The notes: generated by a model not told the origin, from the sequence alone. DNA of 14,613 nt from Gammaproteobacteria bacterium UBA3498 (GCA_002377605.1 DFQD01000090.1:1-14613), one strand, 5' to 3'. Shown: positions 1 to 7,872, numbered from the stretch's first letter. Translations and numbers: made by a program.

Positions 1-704
1 TATGGGTAGATGGTAGCGTGATCTGTTCCCATACGGGCGGGGGGCGGCGCCCCTTCATAAGAATAAAATAGTGGGTATCCCATCCACTCCACCATTGCTT
101 CAAGCATGGTTATATCGATCTTGCTTCCTTTGCCAGTTTTTCCACGTTGGATAATTGCTGCGAGTATAGCTGCGAATGCTTGCATGCCAGCTGCAGTATC
201 TGCGACTGATATTCCGGCCTTAACCATTTCTCTTTCAGTGCCAGTGACAGAGAGAAAACCTGCTTCGGCTTGCACTAGCAAGTCGTAAGCTTTTTTGTTC
301 TGATATGGTCCGTCACCTCCATAACCGGATATGTTGCAAACGATAAGTTTATCGTGCTGTTTTTTTAAAGAATCATAATCAAGCCCAATTTTCACCATGG
401 CATTAGGTGCGAGATTTTGTACTAGCACATCGGTCTTTCTTATCAAACGTCGTAATATTTCCTGAGACAGCTCATGCTTAATATCCAGGGTGAAACTTTG
501 TTTAGAGCGATTGGTCCAAATAAAGTGAGAGGACTGACCCTTCACCCTTTCATCATAGTGTCGGGAAAAATCACCAACTTCGCGTCGTTCAATCTTAATA
601 ACACGCGCGCCTAGCTCAGCAAGTTGTCGTGTGCAAAGTGGTGCTGCGATTGCGTGTTCAAATGAGAGAACCGTAATACCGTCTAGAGGAGATGTCTGAG
701 TCAT
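1..704 (-). CDS. Class III (CaiB/BaiF) CoA-transferase, C-terminus beyond window
   Basis: This gene encodes the first 234 residues of a family III CoA-transferase, a cytoplasmic enzyme that moves CoA from one acyl-CoA to a carboxylic acid through an aspartyl-CoA intermediate. The N-terminus reads MTQTSPLDGITVLSFEHAIA, the usual 'LdGi.VlsfE' opening. The motif AYDLLVQAEAGF places the conserved catalytic aspartate at D141, and SGYGGDGPY (about residues 126-134) is the usual preceding motif. A full family member has about 380-430 residues, so roughly 40% is missing at the left edge. The start ATG lies 4 nt after the stop of the upstream hydratase gene, with no clear ribosome binding site, so translation is probably coupled. 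The neighbouring hydratases and CitE-like lyase suggest a dicarboxylic acid substrate (itaconate, mesaconate or similar). The substrate is inference; the family call is firm. Confidence 0.93.
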   Translation of the reverse strand, partial: MTQTSPLDGITVLSFEHAIAAPLCTRQLAELGARVIKIERREVGDFSRHYDERVKGQSSHFIWTNRSKQSFTLDIKHELSQEILRRLIRKTDVLVQNLAPNAMVKIGLDYDSLKKQHDKLIVCNISGYGGDGPYQNKKAYDLLVQAEAGFLSVTGTEREMVKAGISVADTAAGMQAFAAILAAIIQRGKTGKGSKIDITMLEAMVEWMGYPLFYSYEGAPPPARMGTDHATIYP

Positions 705-708
705 CGAA

Positions 709-1563
709 TTAAACAACTACGGCGTTTGAGCGCATACACAAGGCATCGTCCGGCCCCTTTATCCACAGTTGAAGCTTACCTTCGTTGTCAGGGATTGAGC
801 CGCAAACCTCAAATATGTCGAGATCGAAAACAGGCCTCATTGCCTTAAACTCGAATTGGCTAAGAGTTTTGTCGGGAAACTGCTCCGACAATAAGTCTAC
901 TAATAATGTTGCCAGAAGAGGCCCATGTACAATTAGTCCGGGATATCCTTCTTTTTTTGTTACGTAGTCGCGATCGTAATGGATTCTATGGCCATTGAAA
1001 GTTAATGCAGAATAACGAAACAACAAGACAGGATCTGGCTCGACCTTCTTACTATAGTCTGCGATCTGCGATACCTTTTTCGGCGGAGGGGGTTCTTTTT
1101 CTTCAAGTGCATGGTCTCTGTAAACGATGTCATGCTCTTCCTTTATTGCTTTTACTGAGCTTATTCTAATTTCATGCTGAACTGTGACAAAAGCCAATTG
1201 CCCGCTGCGGCCTTCTTTACAGACAATACTCTTAATAGTTGAAATTCGTTCCACTTCTTCTCCGGCATGTAGCGGGCGGTAAAATTCGAAGCGGCTCCCA
1301 GCCCACATGCGCCGCGGAAGAGGAATTGGTGGCAAAAAATCACCTCGCTCAGCATGGCCATCTTTGGCAATCTTCGATTGTCTAGCGGGAGCGAGAAAAT
1401 ACAACCAGTGCCACAACGGGGGTAGTATGTCTCCAGGCGAGAATTTCAGTTTATCTTTATCGAGTGTGGCGGCCAAGCCAGTGAGCGGGGCCAGCGTCAA
1501 GAAGTCGTTAGCAGACTCTGACTTGCCAATCCAGCTCTCATATTCTGATGCATCTATGCTCAT
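709..1563 (-). CDS. FAS1-like/HTD2-type hot-dog acyl-CoA hydratase (mesaconyl/itaconyl-CoA hydratase-like)
   Basis: This 284-residue protein has the double hot-dog architecture of HTD2-type dehydratases and 3-methylfumaryl/mesaconyl-C4-CoA hydratases. The N-terminal half (about 10-145) is the FAS1-like dehydratase domain, with a conserved 'LPRRMWAGSRFEF' stretch near residue 83. The C-terminal half carries the active-site signature RYSALTFNGHRIHYD (183-197), with N190, H192, H195 and D197, followed by EGYPGLIVHGP. Such enzymes add water to, or remove it from, short branched unsaturated dicarboxyl-CoA esters in the cytoplasm. The gene sits 4 nt upstream of the CoA-transferase and is divergent from the MaoC-CitE-acyl-CoA dehydrogenase operon. 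No strong ribosome binding site precedes the ATG. The family is clear; itaconyl-CoA versus mesaconyl-CoA specificity cannot be read from sequence alone. Confidence 0.9.
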   Translation of the reverse strand: MSIDASEYESWIGKSESANDFLTLAPLTGLAATLDKDKLKFSPGDILPPLWHWLYFLAPARQSKIAKDGHAERGDFLPPIPLPRRMWAGSRFEFYRPLHAGEEVERISTIKSIVCKEGRSGQLAFVTVQHEIRISSVKAIKEEHDIVYRDHALEEKEPPPPKKVSQIADYSKKVEPDPVLLFRYSALTFNGHRIHYDRDYVTKKEGYPGLIVHGPLLATLLVDLLSEQFPDKTLSQFEFKAMRPVFDLDIFEVCGSIPDNEGKLQLWIKGPDDALCMRSNAVVV

Positions 1564-1686
1564 TGCTTATTTTTCGTGCCGTAATCGATTGAACAGAAGA
1601 ATTTAATGGATGCGGCTACAACTTGCTACTAAAATGATGCCCCGATACTTGCAACAGACAATTTATAGGGCTTGAGAAATATAAAA

Positions 1687-2139
1687 ATGGCGGGAAAGTA
1701 CTTTGAAGAATTAGACATTGGTATGGAATTTGAGCATTTGCCCCATCGCACTATTACGGAAACAGACAACTATCTGTTCACAACAATGACTCACAATCCT
1801 CAGCCATTGCACCTTGATGTAGAATTTGCCAAAACTACTCAACATGGACAAATAATAGTAAACAGCCTTTTTACTTTAGGGTTAGTTATTGGTTTGTCTG
1901 TAGGCGATACAACATTAGGCACTACCATTGGTAATTTAGGTATGGATAAAACCGAGTTTCCTAATCCTGTGTTTATTGGCGATACCATCCGGGTGAATAC
2001 AAAAATTGTTGATAAGCGTGAATCTAAATCAAAGCCTGATCGTGGCATAGTGTGGTTTCAACACACTGGTATTAATCAACGAGGTGAGATTGTTTGCGAA
2101 TGCTTGCGTAAGGGAATGATGCTACGAAAAGTCAATTAA
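1687..2139 (+). CDS. MaoC-family acyl-CoA (de)hydratase
   Basis: This is a 150-residue single hot-dog MaoC hydratase. It opens with MAGKYFEELDIGMEFEH, the usual 'yfEdl.vG..f.h' start, and carries the active-site segment THNPQPLHLDVEFA (35-48), with N37, H42 and D44. FPNPVFIGDTIRV, which shapes the acyl tunnel, follows at about 101-113. Classical R-specific hydratases have Asp in a 'GDxNP' motif; here the equivalent reads 'THNP', as in the mesaconyl-CoA/beta-methylmalyl-CoA branch of the family. A TTG codon 15 nt upstream, in frame, is a possible start, but the AGGG before it is only 1 nt away. ATG 1687 has GAGA about 9 nt upstream, and homologues begin near this point. It is first in a rightward operon: a lyase gene follows after 40 nt, then an acyl-CoA dehydrogenase. 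Two hydratases of different type in one locus suggests two hydration steps or two isomeric substrates. Confidence 0.92.
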   Translation: MAGKYFEELDIGMEFEHLPHRTITETDNYLFTTMTHNPQPLHLDVEFAKTTQHGQIIVNSLFTLGLVIGLSVGDTTLGTTIGNLGMDKTEFPNPVFIGDTIRVNTKIVDKRESKSKPDRGIVWFQHTGINQRGEIVCECLRKGMMLRKVN

Positions 2140-2179
2140 TTCCAAACCTTAATTGAATCAACGCTAAAAAGAGGAAAAT

Positions 2180-3100
2180 GTGACCAGAGCACCATCTAAA
2201 GGGCAAAAAGGACCAAGACGATCGCTGCATTTTGTACCGGGTGGAAACGATCGCATGTTTGAAAAAGCGCTCACCTTAAGTGCTGATTCTTTAATTTTGG
2301 ATCTGGAAGACTCTGTCACGCCAGAAAATAAAATCGCCGCCCGAGAGCATGTTTGTAAATGGATTAAAGAAACAGATTTTGGTGATCAAGAATGCCTAGT
2401 GCGAATAAATCCGCAAGATACTACCTGGGGTATAGATGACCTTAGAGCGATCATGGAGGTGCTGCCTGATGGTTTTGTATTGCCAAAAGTAGCATCTCAA
2501 CAAGATGTAGATTACATAGATGAAATTATAACTGAGTTGGAACAGCAACAAGGAGTAGAAGCGGGAGCAGTGTCTCTAATTCTAATTGGGACAGAAGTTC
2601 CAGCAGCCATATTTAATCTTCATGAAATGGCCCGCAATGAAAGGGTCGAAGGCATAACTTGGGGGGCGGAAGATCTCTCTGGGGCAATAGGTGCAAAAGC
2701 AAAACGAGACGCTCATGGAAACTATCTGGAGGTGTTTAGTTTTGTCCGCTCCACTTGTCTGTTGGCAGCGGTTGCGTGCAACGCACAACCTATAGATGCT
2801 GTTTACGTAGATATTAAGAATCCAGAAGGATTAGCCCACGAGTGCAAGACTGGCGCAGACATGGGCTTTACAGGGAAAATAACCATCCATCCATCGCAAA
2901 TTGAAATAGTTAACCGTGCTTTTACACCAACTCAAGCTGAAATAGATGAAGCTAATGAATTAATCGCTGCCTTCGAAGAAAATGAAAAAGCTGGAAGGAT
3001 GGCTTTTACTTACAGAGGCCAGATGGTAGATGTCCCTCATTTGCGGCGTGCTAGAGAAATTCTAGCAATTGCGGCACAGATTTCAGATCAAGTGAGTTAA
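2180..3100 (+). CDS. CitE-like HpcH/HpaI-family CoA-ester lyase (malyl-/citramalyl-CoA lyase type)
   Basis: This 306-residue cytoplasmic TIM-barrel lyase splits a 3-hydroxy-acyl-CoA into acetyl-CoA or a homologue plus a 2-oxoacid, using Mg2+. Visible signatures are RRSLHFVPGGNDRM (13-26), LILDLEDSV (38-46; D41, E43, D44), the CoA/oxalate-site arginine in VRIN (R75), LPK (101-103), the metal-binding glutamate in IGTEVPAAIF (E139), the metal-binding aspartate in WGAEDL (D165), and the C-terminal KITIHPSQI. The length is normal for CitE/Ccl/Mcl proteins (about 270-320). The start is GTG 2180, with GAGG 5 nt upstream; the overlapping ATG at 2178 runs straight into TGA. The gene lies 21 nt before the acyl-CoA dehydrogenase. 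Context favours a citramalyl-CoA or malyl-CoA type substrate, but this is inferred. Confidence 0.92.
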   Translation: MTRAPSKGQKGPRRSLHFVPGGNDRMFEKALTLSADSLILDLEDSVTPENKIAAREHVCKWIKETDFGDQECLVRINPQDTTWGIDDLRAIMEVLPDGFVLPKVASQQDVDYIDEIITELEQQQGVEAGAVSLILIGTEVPAAIFNLHEMARNERVEGITWGAEDLSGAIGAKAKRDAHGNYLEVFSFVRSTCLLAAVACNAQPIDAVYVDIKNPEGLAHECKTGADMGFTGKITIHPSQIEIVNRAFTPTQAEIDEANELIAAFEENEKAGRMAFTYRGQMVDVPHLRRAREILAIAAQISDQVS

Positions 3101-3121
3101 GTTATGGTTACGGAATAATTC

Positions 3122-4288
3122 ATGGACTTTACAGAATCAGAAGAACAAAAACTCATAAGGGAATCAGTAAGAAAGCTCTGTTCCGCCTTTCCTGATGAAT
3201 ATTGGGAACAACACGACCGAGAAGGCAAATTTCCTGATGAGTATTTCAATGTTATGGCCGAAGCTGGCTGGCTGGGAATCGCTATTCCTGAGCAGTATGG
3301 AGGAGCAGGTAAAGGTCTGCAGGAAGCTGCGATTATATTAGAAGAAGTCGCTGCGTCTGGCGCAGCAATGAATGGGGCAACCCCAATCCATCTTTCAATA
3401 TTCGGCATGCATCCGGTGGTTAAACATGGCTCAGATGATATGCGTGAAAAATATTTGCCAGCAGTTGCAGAAGGCAAGCTTCACGTTGCTTTTGGTGTTA
3501 CCGAACCCAATGCTGGCAGCGATACAACTTCAATAGAAACTTTTGCGCGCCTCGAAGGTGATCATTACGTCGTTCGTGGCAGAAAAGTCTGGACCACCAA
3601 AGCGTTGGAATCTGAAAGAGTGCTACTACTGGTAAGAACCCAGTCAAAAGAAAAAGTGGATCGCAAAACTGAAGGTATGACGTTGTTATTGGCGGAGCTG
3701 CAGAAACCTGAAGTTACTATTTCTGCTATTCCCAAGCTAGGTCGGAATGCGGTGCGAACCTGCGAAGTAGTTTATGATGATCTAAAAGTTTCGGTGGAAG
3801 ATCGAGTAGGTGAAGAAGGGCTTGGTTTTCGATATTTGTTAGATGGGTTAAACGCTGAGAGAATTCTAATCGCAGCTGAATCCATAGGAATTGGTAAAGC
3901 CGCATTGCGTCGAGCTGTGCAATATGCCAACGAACGTATTGTATTTGATCGGCCTATTGGGAAAAATCAGGGCATTGCTTTTCCTCTGGCCGAAGCGAGA
4001 ACAAAACTCGATGCTGCGGAACTTATGACAAAAAAAGCAGCCTGGAAACTAGATAACAACCTTCCCTGCGGCACAGAAGCAAACATGGCGAAATGGTTAG
4101 CGGCGGAAGCCGGATTCTATGCAGCAGATTGTGCCATCCAAACCCATGGTGGCTTTGGTTATGCCAGGGAATATCATGTCGAACGTTATTGGCGTGAAGC
4201 ACGATTAATGAAGCTAGCGCCAATTTCTCAGGAGATGATTCTAAATTTTGTCGCAGAACACGAGCTAGGCCTACCACGTTCTTACTAG
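3122..4288 (+). CDS. Acyl-CoA dehydrogenase family protein
   Basis: This 388-residue FAD-dependent acyl-CoA dehydrogenase has the three usual domains: N-terminal helices (about 1-115), a middle beta-domain with signature FGVTEPNAGSDTTS (124-137) and WTT, and C-terminal helices with FDRPIGKNQGIAFPLAE and QTHGGFGYAREYHVERYWREAR. It removes two hydrogens from C2-C3 of an acyl-CoA and passes electrons to ETF. The 'YEGT' motif that carries the catalytic base of medium- and short-chain enzymes is absent; the aligned stretch reads LAPISQEM, with Pro near residue 367. A glutamate in NAERIL (E246) occupies the helix-G position used as base by isovaleryl- and long-chain enzymes. The tail ends in LGLPRSY, common in many fad-like paralogues. 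A weak GGA lies 7 nt before the ATG. It is last in the MaoC-lyase operon. The substrate is unknown. Confidence 0.93.
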   Translation: MDFTESEEQKLIRESVRKLCSAFPDEYWEQHDREGKFPDEYFNVMAEAGWLGIAIPEQYGGAGKGLQEAAIILEEVAASGAAMNGATPIHLSIFGMHPVVKHGSDDMREKYLPAVAEGKLHVAFGVTEPNAGSDTTSIETFARLEGDHYVVRGRKVWTTKALESERVLLLVRTQSKEKVDRKTEGMTLLLAELQKPEVTISAIPKLGRNAVRTCEVVYDDLKVSVEDRVGEEGLGFRYLLDGLNAERILIAAESIGIGKAALRRAVQYANERIVFDRPIGKNQGIAFPLAEARTKLDAAELMTKKAAWKLDNNLPCGTEANMAKWLAAEAGFYAADCAIQTHGGFGYAREYHVERYWREARLMKLAPISQEMILNFVAEHELGLPRSY

Positions 4289-4532
4289 GCTGAATTTAAT
4301 ACGGTGGTGAGTTCACAAGATTTAGATGAACAGGGTGTGCTCATTGTAACGCCGTATCATAAAGCTAAGGATTTAAGCCTGGGTTAATTTGAAAAGCAGT
4401 TTTAAACGCAGGAAATATCGTATATAAGAACTTCAGCTTGTTTAACAGCAAAAATAACTACGAAAGTGCTGTAAAAAAACAGAATAAACTTCGCTTCGCA
4501 TTTGAGCGTGCAGAATCATATAGGTGATCTCT
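4289..4532. other. Intergenic region between the acyl-CoA operon and the carboxylesterase operon
   Basis: This 244-bp gap holds no convincing gene and no clear intrinsic terminator. Immediately after the dehydrogenase TAG, the same frame stays open for about 32 codons to a TAA near 4384. No start codon with a ribosome binding site supports a separate gene, so it may be a decayed 3' extension or chance. The later part (about 4400-4500) is AT-rich, with TATATA-like stretches near 4420, and probably carries the promoter for the esterase. I could not pick a hexamer pair with confidence. Confidence 0.5.
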
Positions 4533-6077
4533 ATGAAAATATTTAAGGGACTTTTAACAAGTGTGTTTTTTGCACTTACTTCGCTAAGTTATGCAATTGA
4601 AGAACCTGTCACGCTCACGTCTGGTCAGGTGGTCGGCACTACTTTAGAAAGTGGCGTACAGGCATTTCTCGGTATTCCTTTTGCGGCGCCACCAGTAGGC
4701 GATTTGCGATGGAGGGCTCCGCAACCACCAACTCCCTGGCAGGGTGTAAGACAAGCCTCTAATCAGCCGCCTGCCTGTATGCAGCGAGGCAATCGCTATA
4801 TGAGCGAAGATTGTCTGTATCTAAACGTCTGGACCAAAGCAGAATCTGCCGAAGCAAACCTGCCAGTCATGGTATGGATTCATGGTGGGGGTTGGACAAG
4901 CGGTGCTAACAGTATCCCCATATACAATGGTGAACAATTTGCGCTAAATGAAGTTGTTCTTATTTCAGTTAACTACCGCATGAATGCATTTGGTTGGATG
5001 GCACATCCGGCACTATCTGCTGAATCACCGGAAGGCGTTTCTGGGAACTACGGTATTCTTGATCATATTGCCGCATTGGAATGGGTTCGCGACAATGTCG
5101 CTGGATTTGGTGGTGACCCAAACAATGTGACTATCTTCGGAGAGTCTGCTGGTGGTGGTAGTGTTTACTCATTATTAGCCACTCCGTTGGCAAAAGGGCT
5201 CTTTCACAAAGCAATATCACAGAGTACCTGGATTACTTCTTACAACGTTACCAATTTAAGTTCTCACAATGGTATGACTACAAGCGCTGAAGCGCGTGGC
5301 GAGGAAGCTATTAACGCAAAACTAGATGAACTCGGAGTAAGTGGTACTGATCAGTTAGAAAATATGCGCGACCTCACTGCGGCACAGCTCATGGAAATGA
5401 ATCTCGGCATTTTCGGTGTTTCACTCATTGTTGATGGTCATATTTTTCCAAAATCTCCGGCGGAAATTTTTGCTGAAGGGTCCCATAACGCAGTGCCATT
5501 AATCGCAGGTGTTAATGACGGAGAAGGGCTATTCTTTATTCGCCCAGGTAGCACATTTGAAACTGTCGAAGAACAGCGTGCAGCAAGAGTTGAGGAATTC
5601 GGAGAGCATGCTGGAAATCTCTTAGACATGTATGTTGCGGGTAGCGATGAAGATGTTTTCAACATTGAAGTGGATTACAACACTGATTCCTGGTTTGCTC
5701 GTCCAACTCGCGAAATTCTTAATGCTATGGCACGGACCAATGAAGACAGCTACATGTATTTATTCACTCGCAATCTTGGTAATCCTGAAGAACGTTCACC
5801 TCATGCAATGGAGTTAATGTATGTCTTTAATACTTTACCTTCCGGAACAAGCGATGAAGATTGGGAAATCGCTAAACTAATGAATGATTACTGGGTAGAG
5901 TTCGCAAAATCCGGCACACCGAATAACAATGAATTGCCACAATGGCCTGTATATGACATTGAACAGGAAACTCATCAGATAATCGGTGTTGAAGTAAAGC
6001 AGGGAGCTCAATTTAGAACGCAAGAACTTAATGAATTAGATCGTTACTTTGATGATCGTTACAACTCGGCAAGATAG
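4533..6077 (+). CDS. Exported type-B carboxylesterase (COesterase, alpha/beta hydrolase)
   Basis: This 514-residue carboxylesterase/para-nitrobenzyl-esterase family protein has a Sec signal peptide (about 1-21, SLSYA before IEEP), so it probably acts in the periplasm or outside the cell on carboxylic esters. The whole catalytic apparatus is visible: oxyanion loop HGGG (117-120), nucleophile elbow GESAG with S205, acid E331 in GVNDGEG, and H424 in SPHAMELMYVF. C82 and C94 match the conserved N-terminal disulfide of the family, consistent with export. The start is ATG 4533, with AGGTGA 5 nt upstream; a GTG 9 nt earlier lies inside that ribosome binding site and is not the start. A metallo-hydrolase gene follows after 19 nt. 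The natural substrate cannot be read from sequence. Confidence 0.94.
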   Translation: MKIFKGLLTSVFFALTSLSYAIEEPVTLTSGQVVGTTLESGVQAFLGIPFAAPPVGDLRWRAPQPPTPWQGVRQASNQPPACMQRGNRYMSEDCLYLNVWTKAESAEANLPVMVWIHGGGWTSGANSIPIYNGEQFALNEVVLISVNYRMNAFGWMAHPALSAESPEGVSGNYGILDHIAALEWVRDNVAGFGGDPNNVTIFGESAGGGSVYSLLATPLAKGLFHKAISQSTWITSYNVTNLSSHNGMTTSAEARGEEAINAKLDELGVSGTDQLENMRDLTAAQLMEMNLGIFGVSLIVDGHIFPKSPAEIFAEGSHNAVPLIAGVNDGEGLFFIRPGSTFETVEEQRAARVEEFGEHAGNLLDMYVAGSDEDVFNIEVDYNTDSWFARPTREILNAMARTNEDSYMYLFTRNLGNPEERSPHAMELMYVFNTLPSGTSDEDWEIAKLMNDYWVEFAKSGTPNNNELPQWPVYDIEQETHQIIGVEVKQGAQFRTQELNELDRYFDDRYNSAR

Positions 6078-6096
6078 TTTCCATAAGGAATTTTTT

Positions 6097-6942
6097 ATGA
6101 ATTATCTAAGTAGAAAGACAGTATTTTTTGTAGTAGTGCTGCTACTGTCTTATGGTGTTAGGAGTCAGGAGCTAAGCGAAAGGGATAATCCTGAAGTTCA
6201 AAGAATCGTACCTTTCCAGGTTTTTGATAATCTTTACTATGTCGGAGCGAGGTGGGTTTCTGCTTGGTTATTAGTCTCGGATCAGGGCTTAATCTTGTTT
6301 GATTCGCTATATGGGGACTTAACAGATATTGCAATAGATGGAATAAGAGAGCTCGGATTTGATCCTGATGATATTCGTTATGTGATTGTCTCCCATGCAC
6401 ACTATGACCATATCGGTGGAGCACGTCGCTTTCAAGAAGAATTCGGTTCAGTGGTTATGATGACTGAAGCGGATTGGAATATGACGACTGAGCCGGCGGA
6501 GTATCAAGAATATCCTATACCAATTCGACATCTATCTGTTTCAGATGGCAGTACCTTAAACCTTGGGCGCACCCGACTGCGCTTTATGCAAACCCCCGGG
6601 CATACGCCTGGCGTTCTTTCTACTCGCTTTACTGTTTATGACAATGGTTATCCTCATGATGCTGTTTTATTTGGTGGTGCAGGCCTTAATTTTTCCGGAG
6701 TCGAACGTACGGAAATGTATATCAATAGCATTGAGCGTTTGATGCAATTGGAAAATATTGAGGTAAATATCCCAAATCATCCTGACTCCGGGGAAATATT
6801 TGAGCGCTACGAAATTTTACAAGAGCGTGAAGATGGAGATCTACATCCCTTTGTGGATCCGGAAAGTTGGGATGCGTGGCTCGATATTTTAATGCGTAAT
6901 GCCTTAGGCAAGCTTGAGAGAGAAAGAGAGGCGGCTAACTAA
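6097..6942 (+). CDS. Exported metallo-beta-lactamase-fold hydrolase
   Basis: This 281-residue metallo-beta-lactamase-fold protein has an N-terminal signal peptide (about 1-23, ending near VRSQ). The zinc-site motif SHAHYDHIGG gives H100, H102, D104 and H105; H169 lies in TPGHTPG and H228 in IPNHPD. The subclass B1 metal-binding Cys is absent; the strand reads LFGGAGLNF. This pattern, plus the GxLN-like segment, resembles subclass B3 and B3-related enzymes more than glyoxalase II, whose bridging Asp is missing. It may hydrolyse a lactam, lactone or other ester in the periplasm. Beta-lactamase activity is possible but unproven. The start is ATG 6097, with AAGGA 7 nt upstream; an in-frame ATG at 6049 lies inside the esterase gene and would bury the signal peptide. 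It is probably co-transcribed with the esterase. Confidence 0.9.
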   Translation: MNYLSRKTVFFVVVLLLSYGVRSQELSERDNPEVQRIVPFQVFDNLYYVGARWVSAWLLVSDQGLILFDSLYGDLTDIAIDGIRELGFDPDDIRYVIVSHAHYDHIGGARRFQEEFGSVVMMTEADWNMTTEPAEYQEYPIPIRHLSVSDGSTLNLGRTRLRFMQTPGHTPGVLSTRFTVYDNGYPHDAVLFGGAGLNFSGVERTEMYINSIERLMQLENIEVNIPNHPDSGEIFERYEILQEREDGDLHPFVDPESWDAWLDILMRNALGKLEREREAAN

Positions 6943-7008
6943 TAAAGATCGAACCGAGCTGACTGATCTAAATTAAAAGGTTAAGGGTCACATCACCCAC
7001 TTTGAAGT

Positions 7009-7632
7009 CTATCGATTTGGGAGTGCAGAGGGGCGAGATTCGATCTGCCAAGTAGCAAATAAGCGTCTTGCTTGGCTCAACTCCATTGGGCTTAAGTTTT
7101 CTTCGATCTCGTCTTTTAGCGAATTGCCTTCAGCGTGTTCATTGTTCGTCGCTTTTGCAGCCCAGGCATGAGCTTCAACTAGATTTTCGTTAACAGTATC
7201 GCCTTCCTGATACATCTTAGCTAGGGCGAAGGCGGCATTGGCATGACCGTTGAGAGCAGCACGTTTAAACCAATCGATTCCCAGCGCATTATTCTCTCTT
7301 GTTCCTTGTCCTTCCAAATAAAGGCTACCGAGATTATATTGAGCATTCACATGGCCTTGCTCAGCGGCGGCTTCACTCCATCGTAATGCCTGTTCGTAAT
7401 CTTGCTCAACTCCTTGGCCGGTAAAGTAAAGAATTGCCAGATTGTATTGAGCCAGATCAAGGCCAGCTTCAGCGGCTCTAGAGAACTCTCGAAATGCCGT
7501 TTCAAAATCTCCAGCAAAAGCGGCATTTACGCCATCCTCATAGTCAGCCTTTGCATTTAGAGAAAACAATAGTGCAAATACAATCTTAAGTAGATTGAAT
7601 AGCGAGCTAACTGAAGTAACCTTTTTAGGCAT
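7009..7632 (-). CDS. Exported Sel1-like repeat (tetratricopeptide-type) protein
   Basis: This 207-residue protein has a signal peptide (about 1-29, cleavage after NAKA). One degenerate helical repeat (about 30-57) is followed by three Sel1-like repeats of 36, 36 and about 33 residues (58-93, 94-129, 130-162). Each has the usual pattern AQYNLaxLYxxGqG...D...A..W...AAeqG. Such repeats form a superhelix that binds partner proteins, commonly in envelope or signalling complexes; no enzyme domain is present. The start ATG has AGAGG 6 nt upstream on the minus strand. It converges with the metallo-hydrolase gene and stands alone. A short GGGT/ACCC hairpin (6985-6998) followed by T-rich sequence on the minus strand could be a weak terminator. 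The partner is unknown. Confidence 0.9.
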   Translation of the reverse strand: MPKKVTSVSSLFNLLKIVFALLFSLNAKADYEDGVNAAFAGDFETAFREFSRAAEAGLDLAQYNLAILYFTGQGVEQDYEQALRWSEAAAEQGHVNAQYNLGSLYLEGQGTRENNALGIDWFKRAALNGHANAAFALAKMYQEGDTVNENLVEAHAWAAKATNNEHAEGNSLKDEIEENLSPMELSQARRLFATWQIESRPSALPNR

Positions 7633-7740
7633 AATGAACCTCTATTTAGGGACTCGGCAATGGTAATACAGCTATAGTCGGCTGCAAACTAAATAAAGAT
7701 CAAGCACCAACATATCACTATGAAAAATCAGTATTTTCGC

Positions 7741-7786
7741 TATAATACCGGCCTCTCGAGGTTCGCCCACAGAACCTTTAGAGGTC
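7741..7786 (+). promoter_or_regulatory. Perfect -10 box followed by an extended stem-loop, upstream of tRNA-Arg
   Basis: A consensus TATAAT sits at 7741-7746, but the -35 region 17 nt upstream (CTATGA) is poor. Starting at the expected transcription start lies a two-tier hairpin: outer stem GGCCTCT (7750-7756) with AGAGGTC (7780-7786), 7 bp with one G.U; a 3x3 internal loop; inner stem GGTTC (7760-7764) with GAACC (7772-7776); and a 7-nt loop. It could be the 5' leader of the tRNA transcript or a small RNA. A second, weaker promoter (TTGCTC and TCTATT near 7817-7845) may serve the tRNA directly. Confidence 0.4.
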
Positions 7787-7872
7787 ATCAAGATCTTAAT
7801 TGAAAAACCTAGAGACTTGCTCGAATTTGGAGTGCTCACTCTATTCGAATTTGGCACTAATTAGAGAATTTA

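Noticed and set aside
4023..4277. 84-residue minus-strand ORF inside the acyl-CoA dehydrogenase
   Set aside because: It is a shadow of a gene with strong family signatures in the other frame.
6049..6096. Upstream ATG adding 16 residues to the metallo-hydrolase
   Set aside because: It lies inside the esterase gene. The start at 6097 has AAGGA at good spacing and begins a proper signal peptide.
7672..7857. 61-residue minus-strand ORF between the Sel1 gene and tRNA-Arg
   Set aside because: It has no ribosome binding site, overlaps the promoter-like TATAAT and hairpin, and its composition is not protein-like.
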